From: CAYSND01 sp964642235
GTDB lineage: Bacteria; Bacteroidota; Bacteroidia; Bacteroidales; UBA932
Length of the DNA stretch: 43,330 nucleotides
Reading direction: 5' to 3'
NCBI GenBank assembly: GCA_964642235.1
Contig: CAZXOP010000003.1
Span: 1-43,330 of the forward strand
Shown here: one piece after another, positions 25,551 through 33,892 of the stretch
Layout of the letters: every line of letters starts with the position of its first letter
Numbering within the stretch: the stretch's first letter is position 1
Notes under the pieces: model-generated
What the model was told of the DNA's origin: nothing
The model's database searches: none
Seen by the model: the letters and a program-made list of their open reading frames with translations, nothing else
Program-made: the position numbers and the translations under genes

Positions 25551-26480
25551 ATGTTAGAATTCAAATCTTTTTCTCTTCCCGAAAATGACTACTCTTTTAC
25601 TGAAAAGGAGTGGTGCGACTCGCTATTTAAGATTTCAGATCTTCGAATAACCGAGCATTGTTATACCTCTCTATTTGCATGGAGTGATGTTTATAATACC
25701 ACCCTCTGTCGTTATAAAAACATGCTGCTGGTACGCAGTGTGGATGGGGAGACGGCCTCTTATGTCTTTCCTGCAGGGGAAGGAGACTTAAAAGAGTGCA
25801 TAAAACTTATGATGGAGGATGCTGCTAAAATAGGTAAAAAGTTCTCTCTTTTTACCATATCCCCCTCTAAGATCCCCTTAATAGAATCCCTATTTCCAGG
25901 GGAATTTGAATTTGCTCCAGCCAGAAATTCTTTCGATTATATCTATGACAGAGAACAGCTTGCAACTCTCTCAGGGAAGAAGTTCCAGCCTAAAAGAAAT
26001 CTTATCTCTCGTTTTAAAGACCACCCTGTATGGAGTTATGAAACAATAGAGTATCAAAATAGGGAGAGGTGTCTATCCCTACTTGACGAGTGCTCTGCCA
26101 TGAATGATATTTGGTGTAAAAATCACGACTGTATCCATAATGTTTCTGTACGAACAGAGCATTGTGCTGTTGGAAAAATGATTAAATATTTCATCCCTCT
26201 GAAACTAAAAGGGGGGCTACTTAGGGTAGATGGAAATGTGGTCGCCTTTACCATAGGGGAAAGGGTTAATAGTGATACCTTTATAGTTCATGTGGAGAAG
26301 GCTTTTTTGGAAATTAAAGGGGCTTATCAAATGATAAATCAGGCCTTTATACTTCAGGAAGCTATGGACTGCGTCTATATTAATCGCGAGGATGATGCAG
26401 GAGATGAGGGGCTTAGAAAGGCAAAACTTTCTTATAATCCGATATTTATGGAAGAAAAATATTATGCGATTAAAAAATAA
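25551..26480 (+). CDS. DUF2156 (phosphatidylglycerol lysyltransferase C-terminal-like) protein
   Basis: The 309-residue soluble protein matches the DUF2156 family: a tandem GNAT-like fold related to the aminoacyl-transferase part of MprF. Supporting segments are RITEHCYTSLFAWSDVYNTTLCRY near the N-terminus, FDYIYDREQLATLSGKKFQPKRNLISRF in the middle, and GDEGLRKAKLSYNP near the end. No membrane flippase domain is present, so it is the stand-alone form common in Bacteroidetes. The substrate is unknown. It is spaced 3 bases after the S37-type peptidase and is probably co-transcribed with it. Confidence 0.8.
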   Translation: MLEFKSFSLPENDYSFTEKEWCDSLFKISDLRITEHCYTSLFAWSDVYNTTLCRYKNMLLVRSVDGETASYVFPAGEGDLKECIKLMMEDAAKIGKKFSLFTISPSKIPLIESLFPGEFEFAPARNSFDYIYDREQLATLSGKKFQPKRNLISRFKDHPVWSYETIEYQNRERCLSLLDECSAMNDIWCKNHDCIHNVSVRTEHCAVGKMIKYFIPLKLKGGLLRVDGNVVAFTIGERVNSDTFIVHVEKAFLEIKGAYQMINQAFILQEAMDCVYINREDDAGDEGLRKAKLSYNPIFMEEKYYAIKK

Positions 26481-26481
26481 C

Positions 26482-26489
26482 TATATTTG
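26482..26489 (+). promoter_or_regulatory. Probable promoter box TATATTTG of the PPTase gene
   Basis: A perfect TAnnTTTG match starts one base after the DUF2156 stop codon and 19 bases before the ATG at 26509, so the PPTase gene has a promoter of its own. Confidence 0.5.
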
Positions 26490-26508
26490 CACAGTTTAAT
26501 TATTAGAA

Positions 26509-27147
26509 ATGGGACTTTATCTCAAAAGAAAAGAGGACAACGGAGCAGAAATTTATGTATGGGAAATTACCGAATCCGAAGAGGAGCTGCGGGAATTATG
26601 TAATCCTATCCCAACAGAGGAATTAGAAGAAATAGAGATTCTAAAGAGCCCTGCCAGAAGAAAAGAGAAACTTGCTGTAAGAGCCCTGCTAAACGAAATG
26701 TTTCCCGAGAAGGTCTATCTCGGACATCACGATAACGGAAAACCCTATCTTCAAAACATGGTAACGGAGATTAGTATCTCCCACACTAATAGATTTGTGG
26801 CCATTATTACACACCCTGAAGAGGATCTCGGGATAGATATAGAGTCTGTTAATAGAGATTTTTCAGCAGTAAAAAAGAAGGCACTCTCTGAAGAGGAGAT
26901 CGAAGATCTATCGGATAAACACACTAATCTTCATTTGGCTATATATTGGTCTGCAAAAGAGGCTATATATAAAAGGATGTCAAAAAGTGGTGTTGATTTC
27001 GCTGAACAGATAGAGCTTGAAAAATTTACTCCCAGAAACGAGGGGGAACTCGAAGCTGTCTTTATCCATAAGGATGGGGAAGAAGATGAGTTTTATCTCG
27101 AATACGAACTTTTTGAAGACCATGTTATGGTCTGGTTAGTGGGGTAG
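26509..27147 (+). CDS. 4'-phosphopantetheinyl transferase (Sfp type)
   Basis: The enzyme transfers phosphopantetheine from CoA to a carrier-protein serine. The 212-residue chain has a basic N-terminal lobe (RKEKLAVRALL), ISISHTNRFVAII (88-100), the Mg-binding GIDIE (Asp110, Glu112) and WSAKEAIYK (147-155), in the spacing of Sfp-type enzymes. No carrier protein or synthase is adjacent, so whether it serves the fatty-acid ACP or another carrier is open. The stop is 9 bases from the convergent lipoprotein gene. Confidence 0.87.
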   Translation: MGLYLKRKEDNGAEIYVWEITESEEELRELCNPIPTEELEEIEILKSPARRKEKLAVRALLNEMFPEKVYLGHHDNGKPYLQNMVTEISISHTNRFVAIITHPEEDLGIDIESVNRDFSAVKKKALSEEEIEDLSDKHTNLHLAIYWSAKEAIYKRMSKSGVDFAEQIELEKFTPRNEGELEAVFIHKDGEEDEFYLEYELFEDHVMVWLVG

Positions 27148-27156
27148 AAAATCTGA

Positions 27157-28107
27157 TTATAATCTCTCTAACACAGAGATAACCACTTGAGGAGGGGCAT
27201 CTTTATAGATAACCCTCTTTTCTTTATCTAAAAGGTAGAGTGAAGGGATAGCACGAACGCTATAAAGTTTTTTATCTCTTATGGTAAAGTCAGGGTCGTA
27301 TGCATTTTTCCACTCTTTAGGGTATATCGGCATGTACTTAAACCACTCTGTCAGGTCGTGGTCAATATACATATTCAATACTGCTAATTTCTTCTCCTTT
27401 ACCATAGAGGCGATCTTAGGAGTCTCTTGAAGGGCGGTGATAATATCTTTGCATGCATGGCACCCCGGGTTTGAGAAGAAGAGGAGTGTGTAGTCTGCTT
27501 TTATTTTATGAAGAGATGAGTGCTGCCCCTCCATGGTGCTAAACTTAAAGTCAGTTGCCACCGTTCCGAGTCTATTTAACGAGCAGTCGATTACCTCTTG
27601 CTCATACTTTTTTCTGGATAAACTATCGACTAAATCAGATTTGGAGAGGGCTTCAGCTATGGGGAGATAATACTCTTCGTTTCTATAATCGGAATTGACC
27701 CCATAGATAACCTCCTCTGAAAAAAGAACTATCTTATCAAAAAGATTATTTTCGGGGAATTCGGTTTCGAGCAAAATAGCTTTTGAAATAAGCTTCTCCT
27801 GGGCTTGGAGTGCTATCTGAGGAGGGACTTGTGCTAAAATGGTCGCATATTCTGCGAAGGCACCATTAAAATCTTTTTTTGAAATACCACCTATAAAAGA
27901 GGTGTCCAATGAGAAAACTTTAGTGGAATCAAAGAATTTGTTCCAATAATTTAACGCCATAAAGTCCAATGCTTGAGCCTCAGAAGAGACCATAGATGGG
28001 AGAGTTACTCGCGGAAAGGGGTTTGCTTTCTGTGATTTCTTACTCGCTGGCTGACCACAACCGAATAAGACCAAGGATGTGAGTATCAGAATAAAAAATC
28101 TTTTCAT
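27157..28107 (-). CDS. Lipoprotein with C-terminal thioredoxin-like domain (CHAC)
   Basis: The 316-residue protein starts MKRFFILILTSLVLFGCGQ, a lipoprotein signal with the acylated Cys17. Residues 40-180 form a helical region like the DUF5106 domain found in Bacteroidetes redox lipoproteins. The C-terminal part (about 183-316) is a thioredoxin-like fold with the motif CHAC (Cys216, Cys219) and a cis-Pro candidate in VRAIPSLYLLDKEKRV. It is probably a periplasm-facing thiol-disulfide protein. An apparent upstream extension to 28194 is only the translated tRNA-Gln and is rejected. The chosen ATG begins two bases after the tRNA discriminator base. Confidence 0.85.
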   Translation of the reverse strand: MKRFFILILTSLVLFGCGQPASKKSQKANPFPRVTLPSMVSSEAQALDFMALNYWNKFFDSTKVFSLDTSFIGGISKKDFNGAFAEYATILAQVPPQIALQAQEKLISKAILLETEFPENNLFDKIVLFSEEVIYGVNSDYRNEEYYLPIAEALSKSDLVDSLSRKKYEQEVIDCSLNRLGTVATDFKFSTMEGQHSSLHKIKADYTLLFFSNPGCHACKDIITALQETPKIASMVKEKKLAVLNMYIDHDLTEWFKYMPIYPKEWKNAYDPDFTIRDKKLYSVRAIPSLYLLDKEKRVIYKDAPPQVVISVLERL

Positions 28108-28109
28108 TG

Positions 28110-28180
28110 TTGACCTACGAAGACTCGAACTTCGACAGACAGAACCAAAATCTGTAGTGCTACCATTACACCATAGGTCA
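28110..28180 (-). tRNA. tRNA-Gln (UUG)
   Basis: The 71-base cloverleaf on the minus strand has acceptor arms tgaccta (28174-28180) and taggtca (28111-28117), with discriminator A at 28110. The anticodon stem is acaga/tctgt around loop ttttggt, giving anticodon TTG. The T-stem is cgaag/cttcg with loop ttcgagt. CCA is not encoded. Confidence 0.95.
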
Positions 28181-28191
28181 GTTTTGGGCTG

Positions 28192-28199
28192 CAAATATA
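28192..28199 (-). promoter_or_regulatory. Probable tRNA-Gln promoter box TATATTTG
   Basis: TATATTTG on the minus strand ends 11 bases before the tRNA 5' end, with TTGG about 17 bases further upstream as a possible -33 element. It would drive tRNA-Gln and the lipoprotein gene behind it. Confidence 0.55.
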
Positions 28200-28209
28200 A
28201 ACAATTTTT

Positions 28210-28668
28210 TTATAACCAAGGGATTTTCCCTTCAAAGAGGTGGAACATTAGTAACCAAAATGCAAAACGAATAGCTTTACCTATGAGCATGAAGAGGGCA
28301 CATTTGGTAAAATTCACCTTATAAAAGCCAAGCCCTATGGATAAAACATCTCCGATAATAGGGAACCAACTGAAAAAAGCTATCAGTGAACCATATTTGT
28401 CGATTTTTGATTTTTGCTTCTCTATTGTTTCACGCTTAACCTTAAACCATTTCTCGATCCACTCCCATTTTCCGAGCCACCCGAGTCCATAAGTGGTGAG
28501 GCTTCCAATCCAATTTCCGGCAGTAGCGAAAACAACTGTCATCAAAGGGTTCCCCCCTGCTAGCAGCATCCCCACTACCACGAAATCGGAGGAAAAAGGG
28601 ACAATAGTCGAAGCTAAAAAAGCTCCGACAAAAACCCCCAGGTACCCCCACTCAAGTAAAAATTCCAC
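28210..28668 (-). CDS. YqaA-family (DedA/SNARE-associated) membrane protein
   Basis: This 152-residue inner-membrane protein has about four hydrophobic segments and the YqaA/DedA-like sequence FLASTIVPFSSDFVVVGMLLAGG near the N-terminus. The segment GNWIGSLTTYGLGWLGKWEW follows. FSWFPIIGDVLSIGLGFYKVNF matches the region that holds the conserved Gly/Pro of the superfamily, whose members include lipid-carrier flippases. Its own substrate is unknown. It starts 2 bases after the tadA stop, so the two genes form an operon, and ends 29 bases before the tRNA-Gln gene. Confidence 0.85.
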   Translation of the reverse strand: MEFLLEWGYLGVFVGAFLASTIVPFSSDFVVVGMLLAGGNPLMTVVFATAGNWIGSLTTYGLGWLGKWEWIEKWFKVKRETIEKQKSKIDKYGSLIAFFSWFPIIGDVLSIGLGFYKVNFTKCALFMLIGKAIRFAFWLLMFHLFEGKIPWL

Positions 28669-28670
28669 AG

Positions 28671-29105
28671 TTATCTTATTGTTTTAAAGAAATTTGAGAC
28701 TAACTCTCCGCACTCATTTTCAAGGGGCCCTGAAACCACTTCCGTGCGAGGATGAAGCAGTGTCGGTGAAAAGAGAGTGTAGCCCCTTTTTGGATCCGAA
28801 GCTCCGAAAACCACCCTCTTAACCTGTGCCCAGGCAAGTGCAGCAGCACACATTGGACAAGGTTCCACTGTAACATAAATGGTGCAGGTGTTCAGATATT
28901 TCCCACCAAGGTGATTTGTAGCCATGGTTATTGCCTGCATTTCAGCATGAGCAGTAGGGTCATTGAGAGTCTCATTGAGATTATGTGCCCGTGCTATTAT
29001 TGATCCATCAGAGACAATAACAGCACCGATGGGGATTTCTCCCCTTTCGCCACCTCTGCGAGCCTCTTTCAAAGCCTCGTTCATATATTTTATATCTTCA
29101 TCCAT
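28671..29105 (-). CDS. tadA: tRNA-specific adenosine-34 deaminase
   Basis: TadA converts A34 to inosine in the anticodon of tRNA-Arg(ACG). The 144-residue protein is a cytidine/adenosine-deaminase-fold zinc enzyme with TAHAEMQAI (zinc ligand His53, proton shuttle Glu55) and PCPMCAAAL (Cys83, Cys86). The segment YTLFSPTLLHPRTEVVSG follows the fold. Length and motifs are standard. It is the first gene of tadA-yqaA and diverges from groES over about 100 bases. Confidence 0.93.
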   Translation of the reverse strand: MDEDIKYMNEALKEARRGGERGEIPIGAVIVSDGSIIARAHNLNETLNDPTAHAEMQAITMATNHLGGKYLNTCTIYVTVEPCPMCAAALAWAQVKRVVFGASDPKRGYTLFSPTLLHPRTEVVSGPLENECGELVSNFFKTIR

Positions 29106-29207
29106 AGTGACAATTTGTCAGAATAGCCTTATGGCATTTATTTTGCCAATACAAAAGTCGTAAAATGAAATTAATAAACAATTATAAAAACATTAAATTT
29201 TATTATT

Positions 29208-29477
29208 ATGAACATCAAACCATTAGCAGACAGGGTTTTAGTAGAACCCAAAGAAGCTGAAACTAAAACAGCAAGCGGGATTTATATTCCGGAAACAGCC
29301 AAAGAAAAACCTCAGCAGGGAAAAGTTGTTGCTGTAGGTGGCGGAAAGAAAGATGAACCTATGGAGTTAAAAGTAGGTGACAATGTACTTTACGGAAAAT
29401 ATTCCGGAACTGAAATAACAGTTGACGGGAAAGATTATTTAATGATGCGCCAGTCGGATATCCTGGCAATAATGTAA
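29208..29477 (+). CDS. groS: Co-chaperonin GroES
   Basis: The 89-residue GroES forms the heptameric lid of GroEL. MNIKPLADRVLVEPKEAETKT at the start, the mobile loop with GIYIPETAKEKPQQGKVV, and DNVLYGKYSGTEI and MMRQSDILAIM at the end are all typical. groEL follows after 28 bases. The 100 bases upstream hold no CIRCE operator; the nearest symmetric sequence is a short tggca/tgcca pair (29132-29136 and 29144-29148). Confidence 0.97.
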   Translation: MNIKPLADRVLVEPKEAETKTASGIYIPETAKEKPQQGKVVAVGGGKKDEPMELKVGDNVLYGKYSGTEITVDGKDYLMMRQSDILAIM

Positions 29478-29505
29478 TTTATAAAGGTTTTAAAACAATA
29501 TTATC

Positions 29506-31134
29506 ATGTCAAAAGAGATTAAATTCAATATGGAAGCCCGCAACCTTATGAAAGAGGGTGCTGACGCTTTGGCAAATGCAGTTAAAGTTACACTTGGCCC
29601 TAAAGGGAGAAATGTGGTAATTGATAAGAAATTCGGTGCTCCTCAAGTTACTAAGGATGGGGTTACAGTAGCAAAAGAGATAGAACTCGAAAACCGTTTC
29701 CAGAACATGGGTGCACAGATGGTTAAAGAGGTGGCTTCAAAGACCAACGACCAGGCAGGTGACGGTACCACTACCGCTACTATCTTGGCACAGGAAATCA
29801 TTAATGTAGGGTTAAAGAATGTTACCGCAGGTGCAAATCCTATGGATCTTAAACGCGGTATAGACAAAGCTGTTGCAGCAGTTATAGAAGATTTAAGACG
29901 TCAGACTCAGACTGTGGGTGATGACATTGCTAAAGTAGAGCAGATAGCTGCTACCTCTTCAAATAATGACCATTTTATAGGTAAACTTATTGCAGAGGCC
30001 ATGGGCAAAGTAAACAAAGAGGGTGTTATCACAGTTGAAGAGGCAAAGGGAACAGAGACAGAGGTAAAAGTGGTAGAAGGAATGCAGTTTGACAGAGGTT
30101 ATATCTCTCCTTATTTTATGACCAATTCAGATAAGATGGAGGCTGTTCTTGATACTCCTCGTATATTAATTACTGACAAGAAGATCTCTACAATGAAAGA
30201 CCTTCTTCCTATTCTTGAGCCTATTGCAAGAGAGGGGAAATCACTCCTTATTATAGCAGAAGATGTAGAAGGAGAAGCACTTACCACATTAGTAGTTAAT
30301 AGACTTCGCGGTACATTAAAGATAGCTGCTGTTAAGGCTCCCGGCTTCGGTGATCGTCGTAAAGAGATGCTTCAGGATATAGCTATCCTTACTGGTGGTA
30401 CTGTTATCTCAGAAGAGAGAGGTTTCACTCTTGAAAACACCACTCCTGATATGTTAGGAGAGGCTGAAAAGGTTACTATAGATAAAGAGAATACTACTAT
30501 AGTTGGTGGTGCAGGTGATAAGAAAGAGATTCAGGAGAGAGTTGCGCAGATTCGCAAACAGATTACAACCACTACTTCCGATTACGATAAAGAGAAACTA
30601 CAAGAGAGACTTGCCAAGTTGGCAGGAGGGGTAGCTGTTCTTTATGTGGGAGCTGCTTCAGAGGTTGAAATGAAAGAGAAGAAAGATAGAGTAGAAGATG
30701 CTTTGAATGCTACACGTGCTGCAGTTGAGGAGGGGATTATCCCCGGTGGTGGAGTTGCATTTATTCGCGCAATATCCGCTTTGAGCAAAGTTAAAGCTGA
30801 CAATGAAGATGAGCAGACAGGTATCAATATTATAGCAAGAGCTATAGAGTCACCCCTTCGTCTTATAGTTGAAAACGCAGGACTTGAAGGGAGTGTAGTG
30901 GTTCAGAAAGTGAAAGAGGGGAAAGATGATTTCGGTTACAATGCTCGCACAGATAAGTACGAACATCTATTTAAGACCGGAGTTATAGATCCTACTAAAG
31001 TAACTCGTATTGCACTTGAGAACGCTGCTTCAGTAGCAGGTATGTTCTTAACCACAGAGTGTGCATTGGCTGATAAGCCGGAAGCTACACCTTCAATGCC
31101 AATGAACCCTGGTATGGGTGGAATGGATATGTAG
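29506..31134 (+). CDS. groL: Chaperonin GroEL
   Basis: The 542-residue protein is the 60-kDa chaperonin subunit that folds proteins in an ATP-driven double ring. The ATP-binding segments VTLGPKGRNVVID and GDGTTTATILAQEI, the hinge GGVAVLYVGAASEVEMKEKKDRVEDAL and the GGGVAF segment are present, and the C-terminus is the Gly/Met-rich GMGGMDM. Length is standard. It forms the groES-groEL operon, which ends in a strong hairpin at 31170-31201. Confidence 0.98.
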   Translation: MSKEIKFNMEARNLMKEGADALANAVKVTLGPKGRNVVIDKKFGAPQVTKDGVTVAKEIELENRFQNMGAQMVKEVASKTNDQAGDGTTTATILAQEIINVGLKNVTAGANPMDLKRGIDKAVAAVIEDLRRQTQTVGDDIAKVEQIAATSSNNDHFIGKLIAEAMGKVNKEGVITVEEAKGTETEVKVVEGMQFDRGYISPYFMTNSDKMEAVLDTPRILITDKKISTMKDLLPILEPIAREGKSLLIIAEDVEGEALTTLVVNRLRGTLKIAAVKAPGFGDRRKEMLQDIAILTGGTVISEERGFTLENTTPDMLGEAEKVTIDKENTTIVGGAGDKKEIQERVAQIRKQITTTTSDYDKEKLQERLAKLAGGVAVLYVGAASEVEMKEKKDRVEDALNATRAAVEEGIIPGGGVAFIRAISALSKVKADNEDEQTGINIIARAIESPLRLIVENAGLEGSVVVQKVKEGKDDFGYNARTDKYEHLFKTGVIDPTKVTRIALENAASVAGMFLTTECALADKPEATPSMPMNPGMGGMDM

Positions 31135-31169
31135 AGTTTTTCATAAATGCATTAGTTTTTGTTTTGAAG

Positions 31170-31201
31170 AAAGAGGTTGGTTTACAAAAACCAACCTCTT
31201 T
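31170..31201. terminator. Bidirectional terminator after groEL
   Basis: A perfect 14-bp stem aaagaggttggttt / aaaccaacctcttt (31170-31183 and 31188-31201) with a 4-base loop ends in T-rich sequence on both strands. It lies between groEL and the convergent gene ending at 31204. Confidence 0.85.
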
Positions 31202-31203
31202 TG

Positions 31204-32088
31204 TTATGGGGTTTTGCGGGTGACGATAAGGGCGTTGGCAACGCGGCGTTCTCCCTGGTGGTCGAAGAGTTTATTGTCAGAAGGGTGGTTTACCACCTGC
31301 TCATCTTTTTCTTTGCCCTCCACAAACATTGTAGAGGAACCACCTCCGTCAAGATTAAGGGCATCCTTGGCTCCTAACCAGCGGACTATTTGTTGAAGCT
31401 CCGAAAGAGAAACCCCTGCTGCGGCAGCATTTCTACCATCCACAACAATAAAAAATATCTCGCAAGGTGAGGATTTTGCAACGCAAGTACGAGGGTGCCT
31501 TGAAACATTAAAGGAGTTTTGCGCCAGCACTTCATCATTGCCGTCAATCCTTAAAAGAGGACCGGAGGTCAATACATCTTCCGCTTCAATATAGCTCTCC
31601 CAATCTTTAACCTCATCTGCTTTCAGCAAATAAAACTCCCCGTTAAAGAGGGCAACAGCTCCTGTCTGATGGAAGAGTCTTGCATTATCTTTATACTGAT
31701 TTGGGGCAAGTTCCACACCATCTATTCTAAGGTAATCAACCGAGTTATATGGTTTCCCTGAGGCAGCCATATCGAAGAAAGAGCCATTGATGGCAGCAAG
31801 CACAGAGTATTGCGAAGCAAAATCTGAAACTGTCCTAAGAATGGTATCAGCAACTATATCTATCTTGGCATAAGTAGGATCTATTTTCAAAATAGAGATA
31901 AACTGATTTGAACAGAAAAGAGAGTTGTTAGTAAAATGGAACTGTTTAAGAGTCACCCCTTTGGAGATATTTCTTTTTAGCCACTGCGCGTTTACAAAAG
32001 TGGCGGAGTCTGTTTGCGCAAATACCCCTCCTGAAAGCAAAAGCAGAGAAAACAGAGAGAGTAGCCCCTTCTTAAAAAATTTATACAT
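31204..32088 (-). CDS. Secreted phosphodiester glycosidase-family (NAGPA-domain) protein
   Basis: The 294-residue protein has a signal peptide (about 1-25, ending GVFAQ). It belongs to the family of mammalian phosphodiester alpha-N-acetylglucosaminidase: AINGSFFDMAASGKPYNSVDYL (about 93-115), HPRTCVAKSSPCEIFFIVVDGR and the hallmark ALNLDGGGSSTMFVEG are present. Homologues act on sugar phosphodiesters or are found near exopolysaccharide genes; the substrate here is unknown. It starts 3 bases after the Na/Pi cotransporter stop and likely shares its transcript. Confidence 0.85.
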   Translation of the reverse strand: MYKFFKKGLLSLFSLLLLSGGVFAQTDSATFVNAQWLKRNISKGVTLKQFHFTNNSLFCSNQFISILKIDPTYAKIDIVADTILRTVSDFASQYSVLAAINGSFFDMAASGKPYNSVDYLRIDGVELAPNQYKDNARLFHQTGAVALFNGEFYLLKADEVKDWESYIEAEDVLTSGPLLRIDGNDEVLAQNSFNVSRHPRTCVAKSSPCEIFFIVVDGRNAAAAGVSLSELQQIVRWLGAKDALNLDGGGSSTMFVEGKEKDEQVVNHPSDNKLFDHQGERRVANALIVTRKTP

Positions 32089-32091
32089 ACT

Positions 32092-33780
32092 CTATTTTAT
32101 TTCAATAATAGCCTCTGAAACATTAATTGCATAATCCCCTGCTTTCTCACACTCGGAAATAATGTCTATATAATAAACCCCTACAAGATAGGCATACTCA
32201 TTGGCATCCAAGTTAATCAAATGCTCATCTTTAAGATTATTTCTATATTCATTAATCTCATACTCTAAATCAAGAGCTGTCGAAATATTATCTATTTTGG
32301 TATATCCAAGCTCTAAATTAACCATCATAATCTCGATAGATTTATCAACTAAATCCATCATCTTATTTAGTTTCTTAAGCATCCCTCTCTCAAATATCTT
32401 TTTATGGTCGTTTTTCCTTTGCAATATTCTGGCAATATTATATCCCGAATCCCCGATGCTCTCCATTTCACTTATGATTTTATACATTGCCTGCACACGA
32501 TTTTTAGATTCATCACTTAACTGCCATTCATTTACACTATTTAGATATTTAGCTATCTCTACCTCGATATTATCTGTGATTTGTTCGTACTTCTCTATTT
32601 TATTAAAAAGTTCTTGAAATTTTTTCTGGTTTTCTACCTCGTTGATAGCTTCCCTTACATATTTATACTCCTTTTGAATGATTTGTGCAAAGTGTAATAT
32701 CTCATTCTTTGCCTGAGCCAAAGAGAGTTCTGCAGTATTCAAAAGCCCACCCTGTATATATTGAAGTCTAAATACCTCTTCTCCCTTTGGACTCGGTATC
32801 AAATGCTCTACAATTTTCACTATTTGAGGAATAAACCAAACTAATATCAAGGCATTTGAGACGTTAAACAGAGTATGAACCATAGAGACTCCATATAAAA
32901 CCGACTCTGTCGATAAAAATGGATCTATACCGGATATTGCAATAATAATTTTAGAGACAAGCCATAGGAAAGGTTTGAATAGGATAAGCACCCAAATAAC
33001 CCCGAAGATATTAAAGACAGTATGGGCAATTGCCGCTCGTTTTGCGGAGACATTACCTACTGCCGCTGCAATATTTGCAGTAACTGTGGTCCCTATGTTC
33101 TCTCCAAGTACCATGGCTGCTGCCATCTCAAATGGAATCCATCCGAAATTACACATCACTAAGGTTAAAGCCATAGTGGCACTTGATGACTGGAGAATTA
33201 TGGTTAAAGCCGTTCCTAACCCCACAAATGCCAATATTGACCAAAAGCCCCAATCTGTCCATCTCTGAATGAAAGCAAGAACCTCCGGACTGGAATTAAG
33301 ATCAGGTACAGCCTCTTTCATAAAGCCAAGTCCCATAAAAAGGAGGGCAAAACCAATAATCATCTCCCCGATAGATTTTCTCTTCCTCGATTTGAACATC
33401 ATGAAGACAAAGCCTACAGCGATTAATGGAATGGCTATAACTGCTATATCGAACTTAAATCCAAGGAGAGAGATAAGCCAAGCTGTGACAGTGGTTCCTA
33501 TGTTAGCCCCCATAATAACCCCTACCGCCTGATACAGAGTAAGAAGTCCTGCATTCACAAAGCTGACTATCATTACAGTGGTGGCACTGGATGACTGAAT
33601 AATAGACGTAATAAAGAAACCTGTAAAAATCCCCTTAAAACGATTTGAGGTCATTGCTGTCAATGTGGAACGAAGCCTTTCACCTGCGACTTTCTGGAGA
33701 GCCTCGCTCATCAGCGTCATACCATACAGAAAAAGACCAAGGGAACCGAGTAATGTAAGGATTTGAAATACTACACTCAT
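32092..33780 (-). CDS. Na/Pi cotransporter family protein with PhoU-like domain
   Basis: This 562-residue inner-membrane transporter is predicted to import phosphate with sodium. The two inverted-repeat Na/Pi domains each carry the QSSSAT motif (62-67 and 197-202), with GANIGTTVTA (91-100) and GENIGTTVTA as matching second elements. Residues about 340-560 form a long, charged, helical PhoU-like domain, with pairs of predicted helices around EISKYLNSV-type and YINEYRNNL-type segments. A perfect TATATTTG box lies 20 bases upstream. The downstream neighbour is the phosphodiester glycosidase-family gene, which hints at phosphate scavenging; that link is inference only. Confidence 0.92.
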   Translation of the reverse strand: MSVVFQILTLLGSLGLFLYGMTLMSEALQKVAGERLRSTLTAMTSNRFKGIFTGFFITSIIQSSSATTVMIVSFVNAGLLTLYQAVGVIMGANIGTTVTAWLISLLGFKFDIAVIAIPLIAVGFVFMMFKSRKRKSIGEMIIGFALLFMGLGFMKEAVPDLNSSPEVLAFIQRWTDWGFWSILAFVGLGTALTIILQSSSATMALTLVMCNFGWIPFEMAAAMVLGENIGTTVTANIAAAVGNVSAKRAAIAHTVFNIFGVIWVLILFKPFLWLVSKIIIAISGIDPFLSTESVLYGVSMVHTLFNVSNALILVWFIPQIVKIVEHLIPSPKGEEVFRLQYIQGGLLNTAELSLAQAKNEILHFAQIIQKEYKYVREAINEVENQKKFQELFNKIEKYEQITDNIEVEIAKYLNSVNEWQLSDESKNRVQAMYKIISEMESIGDSGYNIARILQRKNDHKKIFERGMLKKLNKMMDLVDKSIEIMMVNLELGYTKIDNISTALDLEYEINEYRNNLKDEHLINLDANEYAYLVGVYYIDIISECEKAGDYAINVSEAIIEIK

Positions 33781-33800
33781 TAATTTAAAATTTGGTTTCG

Positions 33801-33808
33801 CAAATATA
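33801..33808 (-). promoter_or_regulatory. Probable Na/Pi cotransporter promoter box TATATTTG
   Basis: A perfect TAnnTTTG match on the minus strand, 20 bases before the start at 33780. Confidence 0.5.
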
Positions 33809-33848
33809 GCGGTTTTTCTTTAGTTTTAAGAATAGAAAAAATAATTGT

Positions 33849-33856
33849 TATCTTTG
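33849..33856 (+). promoter_or_regulatory. Probable promoter box TATCTTTG of the HETRH protein gene
   Basis: A perfect TAnnTTTG match lies 36 bases before the ATG at 33893 and would fall inside the coding region if the earlier Met at 33845 were used, so it supports the later start. Confidence 0.5.
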
Positions 33857-33892
33857 TTTTTCGTTACACTTTTTATTTTACTTTTTTGTTCA

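Noticed and set aside
28108..28194. N-terminal extension of the CHAC lipoprotein
   Set aside because: The 29 extra residues are a translation of the tRNA-Gln gene; the lipoprotein signal peptide begins at the Met at 28107.
29106..29207. CIRCE heat-shock operator upstream of groES
   Set aside because: The required 9-base inverted repeat with a 9-base spacer is absent; only a 5-base tggca/tgcca pair is present.
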